Positions 1 to 8,560 are shown, counted from the first letter of the stretch. The stretch: DNA of 58,192 bases from Thermoplasmata archaeon (GCA_003552585.1 PUNK01000020.1:1-58192); one strand, 5' to 3'. The notes: generated from the letters alone by a model not told the origin. Made by a program: numbers and translations.

Positions 1-259
1 TCGTATGTATATCTGTTAGTCGAGATGACCTCTCGGCGACTTGGTTCAAATTAGCGGTAGGTGTCCGCTTTAACAAAAGTAAGCATGAACCATCTGCCGA
101 CGTAAAAAGAGATAACTCAGAATCCTCACGGATATGAGTAACGGTAGCGTGGCACTGCCTTCGCCCGTCGGTCGTAAACCTTAGATGACCAAAGGGACAG
201 GATGTTTTCATCCTGTCGGTAGGGAAGCCCCACGGCTCTGCAGTGTGGGAGGATGTCAC
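1..259 (+). mobile_element. Truncated IS200/IS605-like non-autonomous element (right part), cut by the window edge
   Basis: These 259 bases match 26785-27043 with only four differences (near 30, 108, 216 and 242). The unit ends in a hairpin-bearing motif resembling the right end of archaeal IS605/IS1341-type elements (CCCCACGG...GTGTGGG, then GGATGTCAC). Upstream lies a perfect GACAGGATG/CATCCTGTC hairpin and several smaller stems, as expected of an omega RNA (TnpB guide RNA scaffold). No tnpA or tnpB frame is present. The left end lies before position 1. The element supplies the last bases of the neighbouring MBL-fold gene. The family call is inferred from structure and remembered consensus, not a search. 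Confidence 0.6.
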
Positions 260-1191
260 TTCAATGATCTAGATCGAACACCTATATCCTGCTCCACAGC
301 TTCAGCAAATTCCTTGGAACTACCATGCACCGTGAGGACTTTATCTGGGTCGCACCTCTTAACAAAGTCTATCAACTCGTCGTATCCTGCATGATCTGAA
401 AAAGGGAACTGGGCGTCCAAGTCCATGGATCGAAAGAAATGATAAAATGCACACCATCCGGAAAGATAGGCTGTAGAACCATCTTTTTCCCGAGCCAATT
501 TGGCCAAACCATCTATAGGTCTCTTTAGAGAAGAAGGAGATACAACTCCGGTGAAATCTCCCTGTGGTGTACCCCTTTTGAATTTTAATCCGATCCCATG
601 TTTTTGATATACTTCGCAAAGTTTGGCTATTTTATCGGGAACGTGAGGCACTTCACCCATCGCATTCAAGAGAGCTATGATCTCCTGTGCTTTACCAAAA
701 TCATACGCTCCAAAAACAACTGGTCCTTGTTCTCGCTGTATCTGGGTCCAGGATCTTATATCTTTTTCGACCTCTTCCTTAGGCGGCAACCTGTACTCCC
801 TTTTTCCGTAAGTGGTTTCGATGATGAGTGTGCCGCAATCGACAGGTTCAGCTTTTCCACAGGTAACACCTCCTCGGGTGTTAAAATCACCGGTATATAG
901 GATATCACCTACCTTGACCATTGCAGAACCGAAAACATGACCGGCGGGAAGTAGTTGGATATCAAATCCTCCGACTTTCTGTGGTATGAAATAGGGGACG
1001 GGTTTGCCTCTTCTTTCCCCGAGTCTGATCTTCAATATATCAAGAGTGTGTGGGGTCATACGAGCGTCCTTTACTAGATGGTCAAGATGACCGTGGGTTA
1101 CCACTCCTATATCACTCTGGTAAGAAGGGTCGAGAAGCACTTCTTTATCCCCATCACTTATCCTTATTCCTCTCTTGTAGTCGATCTTCAT
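256..1191 (-). CDS. MBL-fold nuclease-like protein (mRNA 3'-end processing factor-like)
   Basis: A 311-residue metallo-beta-lactamase-fold protein. The zinc motif HGHLDH lies at residues 33-38, followed by AGHVFGS, a YTGDF motif supplying the bridging aspartate, and a C-terminal FSDHAGYDEL/HGSSKEFA region typical of the beta-CASP/exonuclease branch. It probably acts on RNA or DNA ends in the cytoplasm; the substrate is unknown. The ATG at 1191 is preceded by AAGGA at good spacing, whereas the longer frame starts with TTG at 1218 and lacks a ribosome site. It overlaps the end of the zinc-ribbon gene by 38 nt and is last in the rib operon. Its TGA lies inside the IS605-like right end, so the extreme C-terminus may have been rewritten by that insertion. 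Confidence 0.8.
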   Translation of the reverse strand: MKIDYKRGIRISDGDKEVLLDPSYQSDIGVVTHGHLDHLVKDARMTPHTLDILKIRLGERRGKPVPYFIPQKVGGFDIQLLPAGHVFGSAMVKVGDILYTGDFNTRGGVTCGKAEPVDCGTLIIETTYGKREYRLPPKEEVEKDIRSWTQIQREQGPVVFGAYDFGKAQEIIALLNAMGEVPHVPDKIAKLCEVYQKHGIGLKFKRGTPQGDFTGVVSPSSLKRPIDGLAKLAREKDGSTAYLSGWCAFYHFFRSMDLDAQFPFSDHAGYDELIDFVKRCDPDKVLTVHGSSKEFAEAVEQDIGVRSRSLK

Positions 1192-1597
1192 GTGAGTTTC
1201 CTTCTTTATCGTATTCAAATCTATATCTTGTCGGTATCCTTCGTTGAAGGGTGGTCCAGTAAGGACATCTCATACATTTATATCCCAAAGTCACAGTTCC
1301 GCCAAATATGGTCTCGTTTTTAGTCTTTTTTAGCAGACCATCACAGACGGGACATCTTCCTTTTAGATCCTTGATCGAATCATTTCTGCGTGATTCGATC
1401 GTTACATCGATGAAGGGAGCGGTCACAGCAATTTTTCGCAACCTTTCAGAACTCACGGTATAATCAGGATTTTTGATCTTGAGTTCCTTTATAACCAACT
1501 TTTTAAGCTTTTTTAAAGAACTGATGCCCTTATTCCTCTTGATGACTCTGTGAAGAGCTTCTTTTAAATACTCATCATCCGGTATAGAGTAGGGCAT
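1154..1597 (-). CDS. Zinc-ribbon protein of unknown function
   Basis: A 147-residue protein I do not recognise by function. The first 70 residues are basic and helical. A CPVC...CMRC pair at about residues 83-112 forms one zinc ribbon, and the tail is charged. The basic N-terminus plus ribbon suggests nucleic-acid binding, but this is inference. It starts 22 nt after ribH and overlaps the MBL-fold gene, so it is probably cotranscribed and translationally coupled with that nuclease-like partner. The ATG at 1597 is the only sensible start. Confidence 0.75.
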   Translation of the reverse strand: MPYSIPDDEYLKEALHRVIKRNKGISSLKKLKKLVIKELKIKNPDYTVSSERLRKIAVTAPFIDVTIESRRNDSIKDLKGRCPVCDGLLKKTKNETIFGGTVTLGYKCMRCPYWTTLQRRIPTRYRFEYDKEGNSHEDRLQERNKDK

Positions 1598-1618
1598 CGA
1601 TACCCTATAACATCGGGA

Positions 1619-2050
1619 TTACTTATTTTTATCTGTATCCGTTGTTTTTTGGTACAACTTTACAACGCTTTCGACAGCGTTCTTTGCGCGTTCGATCCTT
1701 TTTTGTGCCTGCATACGACTCATACCCGGTCCGGTGATACCGAGACTCACTGGCTTATCGAAGTCGAGTGCAAGATCGGTTATCTTTCTAGCGGCATGGG
1801 ACATGACGGTTTCATCATGTTTCGTTTCCCCTTGGATAACAGCTCCAAGAGTGACGACGCCATCGATGTCATCGCGTTTTAACAATCTTTTGATCGCTAG
1901 TGGCATGTCGAAAACACCAGGAACGTGTACTATCTCTCCGACTTCGGCCCCCAGAAAGGAGGCGTGCTCCTTTGCCCTTTCTAACATCATCTGGGTTATG
2001 TCATAATTGAACTCGGATACAACTATACCTATGTTCATTTTTTTAGTCAT
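1619..2050 (-). CDS. ribH: 6,7-dimethyl-8-ribityllumazine synthase
   Basis: Condenses 5-amino-6-ribitylaminouracil with 3,4-dihydroxy-2-butanone 4-phosphate to form lumazine, the penultimate step of riboflavin synthesis. The family signature is visible: VSEFNYDIT near the N-terminus, [23 protein letters not shown] with the catalytic histidine loop, and SLGITGPG. Length (143 residues) is normal. AAGGAG lies 9 nt before the ATG at 2050; the ATG at 2059 sits directly against that site and overlaps the ribC stop, so 2050 is preferred. Fourth gene of ribB-ribL-ribC-ribH. Confidence 0.93.
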   Translation of the reverse strand: MTKKMNIGIVVSEFNYDITQMMLERAKEHASFLGAEVGEIVHVPGVFDMPLAIKRLLKRDDIDGVVTLGAVIQGETKHDETVMSHAARKITDLALDFDKPVSLGITGPGMSRMQAQKRIERAKNAVESVVKLYQKTTDTDKNK

Positions 2051-2055
2051 TCTTA

Positions 2056-2520
2056 TCATCTCCTTATATATTCTACATCTGGATGTCCTTCTCTTTGGCC
2101 GGTACCAGCCATTTTTTCTAGTCTTTCAGGTCGGTAAAGTAAGTCGTAAGCGTTCAATGCATGTTCTCTTGTCCGTTTATCCGCTAGCTCTCCCAATTCA
2201 GTTAGATCACCAGCTTCATCCTCGTGAACGAACACTTCTAATATGTGGACATCGTGTTTTATTTCTACATCTAATATGGCTCTCGAGGCCTGATCGGCAC
2301 ATCGTTTGTCTATGTCCTCAGGACCAGGCATACCCAGTGCGAGGACTATATCACATCCCTTTCCTATCAATTTTTGACAAGCTATAGGAAGGTCCTTTAT
2401 CCCGGGAACGGTATATCTTTCTATCACAAATCCAGTTCCCTGGGAGTTAAGCTCGTCTTCAGCACTAGAATACATGTCATATCTAGCAAATGTAGTATCT
2501 GCGATACCTATTTTTTTCAT
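2056..2520 (-). CDS. ribC: Archaeal-type riboflavin synthase
   Basis: A 154-residue paralogue of lumazine synthase of the archaeal RibC family, unrelated to bacterial RibE. It dismutates two lumazines into riboflavin. Visible features are [11 protein letters not shown] at the N-terminus, [24 protein letters not shown] and the [15 protein letters not shown] segment. Its start overlaps the ribL stop by 4 nt and it is followed directly by ribH, so the two homologous enzymes of consecutive steps are made together. Archaeal-type RibC is itself a marker of archaeal origin. Confidence 0.92.
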   Translation of the reverse strand: MKKIGIADTTFARYDMYSSAEDELNSQGTGFVIERYTVPGIKDLPIACQKLIGKGCDIVLALGMPGPEDIDKRCADQASRAILDVEIKHDVHILEVFVHEDEAGDLTELGELADKRTREHALNAYDLLYRPERLEKMAGTGQREGHPDVEYIRR

Positions 2521-2975
2521 GGTCCTTCCACCTTCTCAAGTTCTTTTTTTAGACCGTACCAGTCTATGATCTTTCGCATGATCTTTCTAGTTCCATTGAG
2601 GTCATCTTTATAATGACCCATACGGACTACCTCTGCATCGATGTTCATTTCATTTAACCTGTGTTTGATCTCTTTTTCATCGTGTTTTTGGTCATATCCG
2701 ATCGCTATAAAATCGGGATCTATATTTGTCACCGTAGAGTACATATCTTCTTCGTCACCAATAACCACTTGATCAACGGGTTTAAGTGAAGAAACCATTT
2801 CAGCTCTCATCTCTTCATTCATAAGGGGTTCATGTTTGTTCTTTCTTACGGTGGCATCACAGGCCACAACGACGACTAGTTTATCACCAAGTTTTTTTGC
2901 TTCTTTAAGATAATGAACGTGTCCGAGGTGAAGAAGATCAAAAACACCCGAAGCCATCACTACCTTCTCAGTCAT
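2517..2975 (-). CDS. ribL: FAD synthetase (archaeal cytidylyltransferase-like)
   Basis: Air-sensitive archaeal-type FMN adenylyltransferase that makes FAD. The nucleotidyltransferase motif GVFDLLHLGH is at residues 10-19, with the HxGH pair at 16-19. A second family motif, GTRKIMRKI, is near the C-terminus. Length (152 residues) is normal for RibL. A very strong ribosome site (GGGAGGGGGGAA) precedes the ATG, inside the end of ribB, giving an 8-nt overlap. The archaeal riboflavin kinase RibK is not in this window. Confidence 0.9.
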   Translation of the reverse strand: MTEKVVMASGVFDLLHLGHVHYLKEAKKLGDKLVVVVACDATVRKNKHEPLMNEEMRAEMVSSLKPVDQVVIGDEEDMYSTVTNIDPDFIAIGYDQKHDEKEIKHRLNEMNIDAEVVRMGHYKDDLNGTRKIMRKIIDWYGLKKELEKVEGP

Positions 2976-3666
2976 TTCCCCCCTCCCAAGAATCCTTTAT
3001 ATCCTTGCCGTGTAGAAAGGGGATGTCGTTTTCTTTACCATAGGCTTTTGCTTCTTCCTCATCCATACTATTGCCGTCATCACTCATCATCTCACAGATA
3101 GTCATGCTGGGATAAATGTCACCGTGCATGAGGAGGGCTGTGGCCAGCTCAGTATGTCCCATACGTTTGTCGAGCAGTCCTTCGGATGCATTCAATAGGA
3201 AAACATGGCCTGGAGTTCGAAATTCAGAACCAAATATCTTTGCACCTTCTTCTCCGTCGTCCATTATTTCTTTCCCTATCTCTGCGGACCTCTTGATGGT
3301 CAATGCCCGATCGATATCGGTTATGCCGGTGAAAGTATCCCTGTGATTAACAGACAGGGAAAATGTAGATTTCTCATCATACGGTATATCATCGGCTCTC
3401 ATTTGTGTTAGTATTGGAAAATCGTTAGATGCACTCCTGTAAACATCCTGAAGTAGTGGGAGATCGACGGCCTTCCATGTAGTGGGAGGAACCGTGACGC
3501 ATATAAGTCCTCCAGCGTCTTTTCTGAGCCTACGTATCTTGACTGGTGTGATAGTTTCTGAGGGGGTGACTAGATCGATCTCATTCTCTCTGCTCTCTGA
3601 GTCATATATCATCACGAATCCCCCTTGGTGTAAGTGATTGAGAGCTTCTTTAACCGATTTGAGCAT
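2968..3666 (-). CDS. ribB: 3,4-dihydroxy-2-butanone 4-phosphate synthase
   Basis: Converts ribulose 5-phosphate to formate and dihydroxybutanone phosphate, the second substrate of RibH. The archaeal stand-alone RibB fold shows GGFVMIYDSESRENEIDLV near the N-terminus with acidic metal ligands, FSLSVNHRDTFTGITD in the middle, and FGSEFRTPGHVFLL plus GHTELATALL toward the end. There is no fused GTP cyclohydrolase II. It is first in the operon; the region 3667-3766 between it and the divergent PGI gene should hold its promoter. Confidence 0.93.
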   Translation of the reverse strand: MLKSVKEALNHLHQGGFVMIYDSESRENEIDLVTPSETITPVKIRRLRKDAGGLICVTVPPTTWKAVDLPLLQDVYRSASNDFPILTQMRADDIPYDEKSTFSLSVNHRDTFTGITDIDRALTIKRSAEIGKEIMDDGEEGAKIFGSEFRTPGHVFLLNASEGLLDKRMGHTELATALLMHGDIYPSMTICEMMSDDGNSMDEEEAKAYGKENDIPFLHGKDIKDSWEGGND

Positions 3667-3730
3667 GGGATGAAAATCTATTCGGATTATAATAGGCTTT
3701 TGGTCAGCTTCGTTTTAAGCAAATGGAGAA

Positions 3731-3772
3731 AAATCTATATATCTTCAGTATGCATTCACTCGACAAGTGAAT
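3731..3772 (+). promoter_or_regulatory. Box A and overlapping inverted repeat at the PGI/PMI start
   Basis: A TATA-like box A (AATCTATATAT) at 3732-3742 lies about 25-30 nt before the start region, predicting a nearly leaderless transcript. A perfect inverted repeat, ATTCACT-CGACA-AGTGAAT (3754-3772), spans the expected transcription start and the first codons. That is where an archaeal repressor would block polymerase. The operator role is inference. Confidence 0.45.
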
Positions 3773-4810
3773 AAGATGCTCGACGATTTGGAGCTCATGG
3801 ATGAATTGGATAGTCAGGGTATGTTGAAACTTTTAGAGGACTTCCCAGAGCAGATAGAGGAGGTCGTAGAAAAATTAGAGTTGAATCTATTACCCTTCAA
3901 ACCTGATAATATAGTAGTGGCTGGTATGGGTGGCTCCGGTATAATCGGTGACCTTTTAGAAAATTTCCTTTTGGAAGGTGTTAGTATACCTATCCACGTC
4001 AACAAAGATTATGGGCTGCCTTCCTTTGTATCAAAAAACACCCTACTATTCGTGATATCTTATTCAGGTAACACGGAGGAGACACTGAGTGCTGCTAAAC
4101 AAGGGCTTAAAAAGGGAGCAAAGGTCGTTGCGATCAGTTCTGATGGTGAGTTAGAGAAGATGTGCTGTGGAAAGGGAGTGGTGTTCATCAAAGCTCCAAA
4201 AGGATATCATCCCCGGGCGGCTATCGCTTTCATGTTCATACCTGTACTTGAGTTTTTATCGGAGATACTGGTTTATGATCCTGATGTAGCTCTGATAGAT
4301 ACCCTTTCGGAGTTAAGAGACTTGAGGGATGAGATCAAAGTGGATATCCCTGAATCTGAAAACAAGGCCAAACAGATAGCGAGACGTATCCATGATAAGA
4401 TCCCAGTAATATACGGACATTCGATATACAGTGCTGTGGCCAACAGATGGCATACTCAGTTCAACGAAAATGCGGAGGTACTTTCCTGGTACGGAGAAGT
4501 TCCGGAGATGAACCATAACGAGATCGTTGGTTGGGTCGGTGATCAACATTCAGATTTGTTCATACCGATCCTTTTAAGGGATGAACAGGAGCAGGAAAGG
4601 ATAATCCAGCGCATAGAGCTGACACGTGAAATGGTTTTTGAAAAAGTTTGTGACGACGTTCTCGAAGTCTGGGCGAAAGGAGAAACCATATTGGCCCGTA
4701 TCATGTATCTAGTTTACCTTGGAGACTATGTTAGCATTTATCTAGCTATCCTTAACGGAAAGGACCCTTCTCCTGTAAAAATAATAGACGAGTTGAAGAA
4801 GAAACTTTGA
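3767..4810 (+). CDS. Bifunctional phosphoglucose/phosphomannose isomerase
   Basis: SIS-domain isomerase interconverting glucose 6-phosphate or mannose 6-phosphate with fructose 6-phosphate, the PGI/PMI type of crenarchaea and Thermoplasmata. Visible are the SIS motifs GMGGSGIIGD (about residue 53) and VISYSGNTEETL (about 97), and a second SIS half with YGHSIYSAVANRWHTQFNEN and EMNHNEIVGW. Length (347) is normal. The GTG at 3767 or ATG at 3776 could start translation; neither has a ribosome site, and box A at about 3737 suggests a leaderless message. It is convergent with the PUA gene, with 1 nt between stops. Confidence 0.92.
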   Translation: MNKMLDDLELMDELDSQGMLKLLEDFPEQIEEVVEKLELNLLPFKPDNIVVAGMGGSGIIGDLLENFLLEGVSIPIHVNKDYGLPSFVSKNTLLFVISYSGNTEETLSAAKQGLKKGAKVVAISSDGELEKMCCGKGVVFIKAPKGYHPRAAIAFMFIPVLEFLSEILVYDPDVALIDTLSELRDLRDEIKVDIPESENKAKQIARRIHDKIPVIYGHSIYSAVANRWHTQFNENAEVLSWYGEVPEMNHNEIVGWVGDQHSDLFIPILLRDEQEQERIIQRIELTREMVFEKVCDDVLEVWAKGETILARIMYLVYLGDYVSIYLAILNGKDPSPVKIIDELKKKL

Positions 4811-4811
4811 A

Positions 4812-5285
4812 TCAACCGAACCTTTCGTCACCGATGTGGTGGAGGCTCTTGACGACTTTACCCTGTGAGGAGGTCGATATCGTCTCACCATCGGTTAAAG
4901 CCCTGCCGATAGCTAATGGTTTTCCATGATCTTCATCATTGATCCAAACCAAGTCGTCTTCTTGAATGTTTTTATCACAATCAACAACGCCAGGGGCCAT
5001 TATATCTGCACCGTTGTAAACGAATCTAACTGCACCCATATCGACGGTGACATGTGCTTTGCTTGGTGACATCATCAAAAATCCGTTCACCGTTGGGAAA
5101 ACCTGGTCATCGAAGAAGGATGCAACAACCTTCCCTTCGTGGATCAAAACTTTTTCTTTATCAAGGAGGGCTTTGTCAACTTTATCGTTTGAGGAGAAGG
5201 GTGCGTCACCCAGCTTTTCTTTCAATTCCTTAAAGTACCTCTGAACTTCTTTCTCTTTGAGACGATGTCTGTTCTTAAATTTCAT
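4812..5285 (-). CDS. PUA-domain RNA-binding protein (MCT-1/Tma20-like)
   Basis: A 157-residue protein with a helical basic N-terminus (KNRHRLKEKEV) and a C-terminal PUA domain from about residue 70, including PTVNGFLMMSPSKAHVTVDMGA, the GADIMAPGV turn and AIGRA. Archaeal homologues (COG2016) resemble eukaryotic MCT-1/Tma20, which bind the small ribosomal subunit in translation re-initiation. The archaeal role is inferred from that similarity. Monocistronic. Confidence 0.85.
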   Translation of the reverse strand: MKFKNRHRLKEKEVQRYFKELKEKLGDAPFSSNDKVDKALLDKEKVLIHEGKVVASFFDDQVFPTVNGFLMMSPSKAHVTVDMGAVRFVYNGADIMAPGVVDCDKNIQEDDLVWINDEDHGKPLAIGRALTDGETISTSSQGKVVKSLHHIGDERFG

Positions 5286-5398
5286 CGTCGATTTAAAGCG
5301 AATAGCAGGTATATATTATTTTGGAGCCAGGATTCTATCCCTCACATATGGGAAAATAATAGAAAAGTATTTCTTTAACATCCTTTGTAACAATCATC

Positions 5399-5881
5399 AT
5401 GTCAGATCTCAGGTATGACACTTACTGTGGACTGTACTGTGGTGCCTGCGAACTTTTAACACACACGAGGAACGGTAAGAATCAAAACGGAGCCAAAGGG
5501 TTGATCTGTAGCGGTTGTAAAGGAGATACTCCATCAAAATACACTAATGGTTGTGATATACGTAAATGTGCACACGGCAAAGGTGTTGACTTTTGTTTTG
5601 AATGTGATGATCATCCTTGTCAAGTTATCAACGAATTTTGTGGAAGCGGTGATCCCCATCACTCTTCGATTTTGGATAACTTGAAAGCCTTAAAGCATAT
5701 CGGACTTGAAGAGTGGTTAGAACAACAGAGAGAAAGATGGTGCTGTAAAAACTGTGGCACACCTTTTAGCTGGTATGACGAAAACTGCGATAAATGCGGA
5801 GCCTCTCATTACAACAGTTTAAAGGAAGAAAAAGATATCGATGATAAGCCTGATGGAAGTAAAAACGATGCGTTTAAATGA
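5399..5881 (+). CDS. Cysteine-rich DUF3795-like protein
   Basis: A 160-residue protein with 18-20 cysteines. The N-terminal YDTYCGLYCGACELL motif and later CSGCKGD, CDIRKCA and FCFECDDHPC match the DUF3795 family, common in anaerobic archaea and bacteria and of unknown function. The tail adds a second zinc ribbon (CCKNCGTPF...CDKCGA). The pattern suggests metal or Fe-S binding. It runs into the Hel308 start by 14 nt, so the two are probably cotranscribed; whether they are linked in function is unknown. Confidence 0.8.
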   Translation: MSDLRYDTYCGLYCGACELLTHTRNGKNQNGAKGLICSGCKGDTPSKYTNGCDIRKCAHGKGVDFCFECDDHPCQVINEFCGSGDPHHSSILDNLKALKHIGLEEWLEQQRERWCCKNCGTPFSWYDENCDKCGASHYNSLKEEKDIDDKPDGSKNDAFK

Positions 5882-8000
5882 CTTAGATATCCAGGAGAGT
5901 GCAAAAGAGATAATAAAATCGTGGGGTATATGTGAGCTTTATCCCCCTCAAGCGGAATGTATGGAAGATGTTTTATCTGGAGAAAGTTCAGTTCTAGCAT
6001 TTCCGACGGCGAGCGGGAAGTCACTACTGGCCTACTTGGCAGTGATCAAACGGGTACTTGAAGAAGGGGGGAAAGCCCTGTATATAGTACCTCTTAGAGC
6101 TTTAGCATCTGAAAAAGTAGAGGACCTCAGGCAATTTGAAAAGCTAGGTCTGAGTGTTTCTGTTTCCATGGGTGACTACGATGCTCCTGATCCAAGGTTA
6201 AAAGAAAACGATATAATTGTGGCGACATCTGAAAAGGCTGATTCGTTATTGAGACACAACGTAAGTTGGCTCGATGAGATCAACTTGGTGATCGCGGATG
6301 AGGTACATCTTATAGGTGATAGGGATAGGGGTGCAACCTTGGAAGTGACTCTTACCAAGCTAAAAGAAGTCAATCCCTCAGCCCAGATAATCGCCCTCTC
6401 TGCGACCATAAGCAATTCAGATGCGATAGCAGAATGGTTGGACGCTGCCCATCATAAAAGCGACTGGAGGCCGGTAGACCTGCGAACGGGTATTCTCCAC
6501 GATGGTGTTATATGGTTTGAAGATGGTGAGGAGGAACAAATAGAAGGGGGCGAAGGTGTTGAAGCGACATGCTTGCCTATAATCAAATCAGGAGACCAGT
6601 GTCTTGTATTCGTTTCGACTCGTCGTTCCACTGAGGCAACTGCGGATAAGATCGCCTCCAAGATCGCACCACACTTAGATGAAGAACTCAAAAATGAGTT
6701 AGAAGAATTGTCGAACGTTATAAGAGATGTGAGCACAACATCACTCGGTTTAAAACTTGCCAATATGGTTGAATCCGGGGCCGCTTTTCATAATGCTGGT
6801 CTCAACAACAAACAGAGGAAGCTTGTTGAGCGCGGTTTCAGAGAGAGAAAAATCAAATTGATAGTTGCAACTCCTACTTTGGCTGCCGGCATCAATCTTC
6901 CTGCACGTCGAGTAGTTATAAGAGACCTGCGCAGGTACGATCCTCTCTTCGGTAATATGAACTGGTTACCCATAATGGAGGTAAAGCAGATGTGCGGCCG
7001 TGCAGGTAGACCGGGTTACGATGATATAGGCGAGGCAGTGCTGCTGTGTAAAAGAGAGTCACAATATGATTTGATCAGAGATCAATATATTTTTGGTGAA
7101 AGTAGGCCTATAACTTCCAGGATGGCGGTGGAGACCTCTTTAAGGAAGCACCTATTAGCCTTGATTGCTACTTTACACTGTCAAACGATGGATGAGATAC
7201 AAAGTTTCATGGAGGGAACCTACCATGCTCACTATGGGGAACCTTGGATGATCGAATCGAAAATAACTGAAGTTTTGGATATGCTTAAAGAAGAAGGATT
7301 GATCATAAACGAAGGAGATCTTCTAAAGTCAACGAAGTTTGGTAGGATGGTATCGGATCTCTACATAGATCCTTTATCAGCCATCAAACTTCGTAAAGCG
7401 GTAGAGTCTGGAAAAAAAGGTCTCCCGATATCATACCTGCACACGATTTGCATGACCCCCGATGTATATCTCCTTTACATACGGAAAAAGGAGATAGGCG
7501 AATACGAAGAGGTACTCGATCATATCAGAGCAGACCTTTTTGAAGACCTACCTGCAGATCCTGGTGGGATAGAAGAATACTACTCAGCTTTGAAGACTGC
7601 TTGTATGCTCCGAGATTGGATGGAGGAGATCCCAGAGGATATAATTGCAAAACGGTATGATATAGGGCCCGGCGATATCAGAAATAGGGTAGAGACTGCT
7701 GAATGGCTGATGCATGCAACCTCTAGACTTGCTTCAATATATAATCCTATGAAAAGTAAAGAGCTGAAAACACTCACTCAGCGAATAAAGTATGGCATAA
7801 AAGATGAATTACTTCCTTTGATGGAGCTTGAATATGTGGGAAGAGTGAGGGCTCGAAAGCTCTTTGACGGGGGGTACGAGACACCTGAAGACGTCGAGAA
7901 GGCCAGTCAGGAGGAACTCTTGGAACTGGAAGGCATCGGAGATAAGGTGGCATCATATGGAAGAGAGGTGCCTGGTCAGGTTTCACTTGAAGACTTCTAG
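5868..8000 (+). CDS. hel308: Hel308/Hjm superfamily 2 DNA helicase
   Basis: A 3'-5' DNA helicase of the archaeal Hel308 family that acts at stalled replication forks. The N-terminus MRLNDLDI...LYPPQAE carries the Q-type motif; Walker A PTASGKS is at 46-52, DEVHLIGD near 145, SATISN near 180, and motif VI MCGRAGRPGYD near 380. The C-terminal half has the winged-helix and ratchet domains, ending in a helix-hairpin-helix (LLELEGIGDKVASYG). Length (710) is typical. An upstream in-frame ATG at 5841 adds nine residues that do not resemble family N-termini, so 5868 is chosen. Convergent with the next gene, 3 nt between stops. Confidence 0.94.
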   Translation: MRLNDLDIQESAKEIIKSWGICELYPPQAECMEDVLSGESSVLAFPTASGKSLLAYLAVIKRVLEEGGKALYIVPLRALASEKVEDLRQFEKLGLSVSVSMGDYDAPDPRLKENDIIVATSEKADSLLRHNVSWLDEINLVIADEVHLIGDRDRGATLEVTLTKLKEVNPSAQIIALSATISNSDAIAEWLDAAHHKSDWRPVDLRTGILHDGVIWFEDGEEEQIEGGEGVEATCLPIIKSGDQCLVFVSTRRSTEATADKIASKIAPHLDEELKNELEELSNVIRDVSTTSLGLKLANMVESGAAFHNAGLNNKQRKLVERGFRERKIKLIVATPTLAAGINLPARRVVIRDLRRYDPLFGNMNWLPIMEVKQMCGRAGRPGYDDIGEAVLLCKRESQYDLIRDQYIFGESRPITSRMAVETSLRKHLLALIATLHCQTMDEIQSFMEGTYHAHYGEPWMIESKITEVLDMLKEEGLIINEGDLLKSTKFGRMVSDLYIDPLSAIKLRKAVESGKKGLPISYLHTICMTPDVYLLYIRKKEIGEYEEVLDHIRADLFEDLPADPGGIEEYYSALKTACMLRDWMEEIPEDIIAKRYDIGPGDIRNRVETAEWLMHATSRLASIYNPMKSKELKTLTQRIKYGIKDELLPLMELEYVGRVRARKLFDGGYETPEDVEKASQEELLELEGIGDKVASYGREVPGQVSLEDF

Positions 8001-8003
8001 TAT

Positions 8004-8327
8004 TTAAGTTCTGATAGAATCTTCTAACTTTTCTTCAACTGAGGAGATTTTACCTTGGAGTCTGCCGCTTGCACCTTCTCTATCGTCTACTTTGATGGAA
8101 GTAGAAACCCGTTTGGAGTGTTCTCGCATCTTGAAGTGACACTCTTTGATCAGACCCATCACTTCATCCCAGTCTCCTTCCACTATTGTACCCATGGCAG
8201 TGAGTTTATAGTCCAATCCACTCTTGTTAACGATTTCGAGTACTTTGGACACGTATTTGCTTAGACTCTCACCCCTATCAAGGGGTACTATCGTGAATTC
8301 TGCTAACATACAAATCGTTCTAGTCAT
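8004..8327 (-). CDS. MTH1187/YkoF-family thiamine-binding-like protein
   Basis: A 107-residue single-domain protein of the MTH1187 family (ferredoxin-like fold). The start LAEFTIVPLDRGESLSKYV and the segments YKLTAMGTIVEGDWDEVM and SIKVDDREG are the family pattern. Homologues bind thiamine or related molecules; the role here is not known. The ATG at 8327 may be leaderless; the ATG at 8309 would give a start closer to family members. A divergent 120-nt repeat lies just upstream. Confidence 0.85.
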   Translation of the reverse strand: MTRTICMLAEFTIVPLDRGESLSKYVSKVLEIVNKSGLDYKLTAMGTIVEGDWDEVMGLIKECHFKMREHSKRVSTSIKVDDREGASGRLQGKISSVEEKLEDSIRT

Positions 8328-8384
8328 AACTGAAATAATAAAGATTACGGCATATCTTTTAGATAAAAATTTGTTCTATCGAAC

Positions 8385-8504
8385 GAACCTGTCAAAAGGA
8401 TAGTGATTTCACAAATTTTTACTTTTCATGGAAATCATCCAGTATATTATAACCAACTTATGATCATTAGGGAATTCTCAAGTTACACTCAAAAATTGAC
8501 GGTC
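8385..8504. repeat. 120-nt inverted-repeat element, copy 1
   Basis: Begins with CCTGTCAAAA and ends with TTGACGG, roughly inverted ends. Just inside the left end is a stem TGATTTC/GAAATCA (8404-8437). It aligns along most of its left half with 57900-58022, and the distance from CTGTCAA to TTGACGG is 114 nt here and 115 nt there. The hexamer TCGAAC occurs on both sides (8379-8384 and 8509-8514) and could be a target duplication. It lies between divergent genes, upstream of the rpoK promoter. MITE-like element or conserved regulatory RNA; not resolved. Confidence 0.5.
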
Positions 8505-8520
8505 ACTCTCGAACACAAAA

Positions 8521-8529
8521 TTTATAAAA
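8521..8529 (+). promoter_or_regulatory. Box A promoter of rpoK-rpsB
   Basis: TTTATAAAA is a good archaeal TATA box. It lies 32-40 nt before the rpoK ATG, predicting a short leader that includes the purine-rich GGAGTGAGG. Confidence 0.55.
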
Positions 8530-8560
8530 GGAGTGGGTTTTGGAGTGAGGGATAACACCT

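Noticed and set aside
185-394. Open frame crossing the IS605-like right end
   Set aside because: It is not conserved between the two element copies, lacks family similarity and overlaps the MBL-fold gene antisense. Treated as a chance frame.
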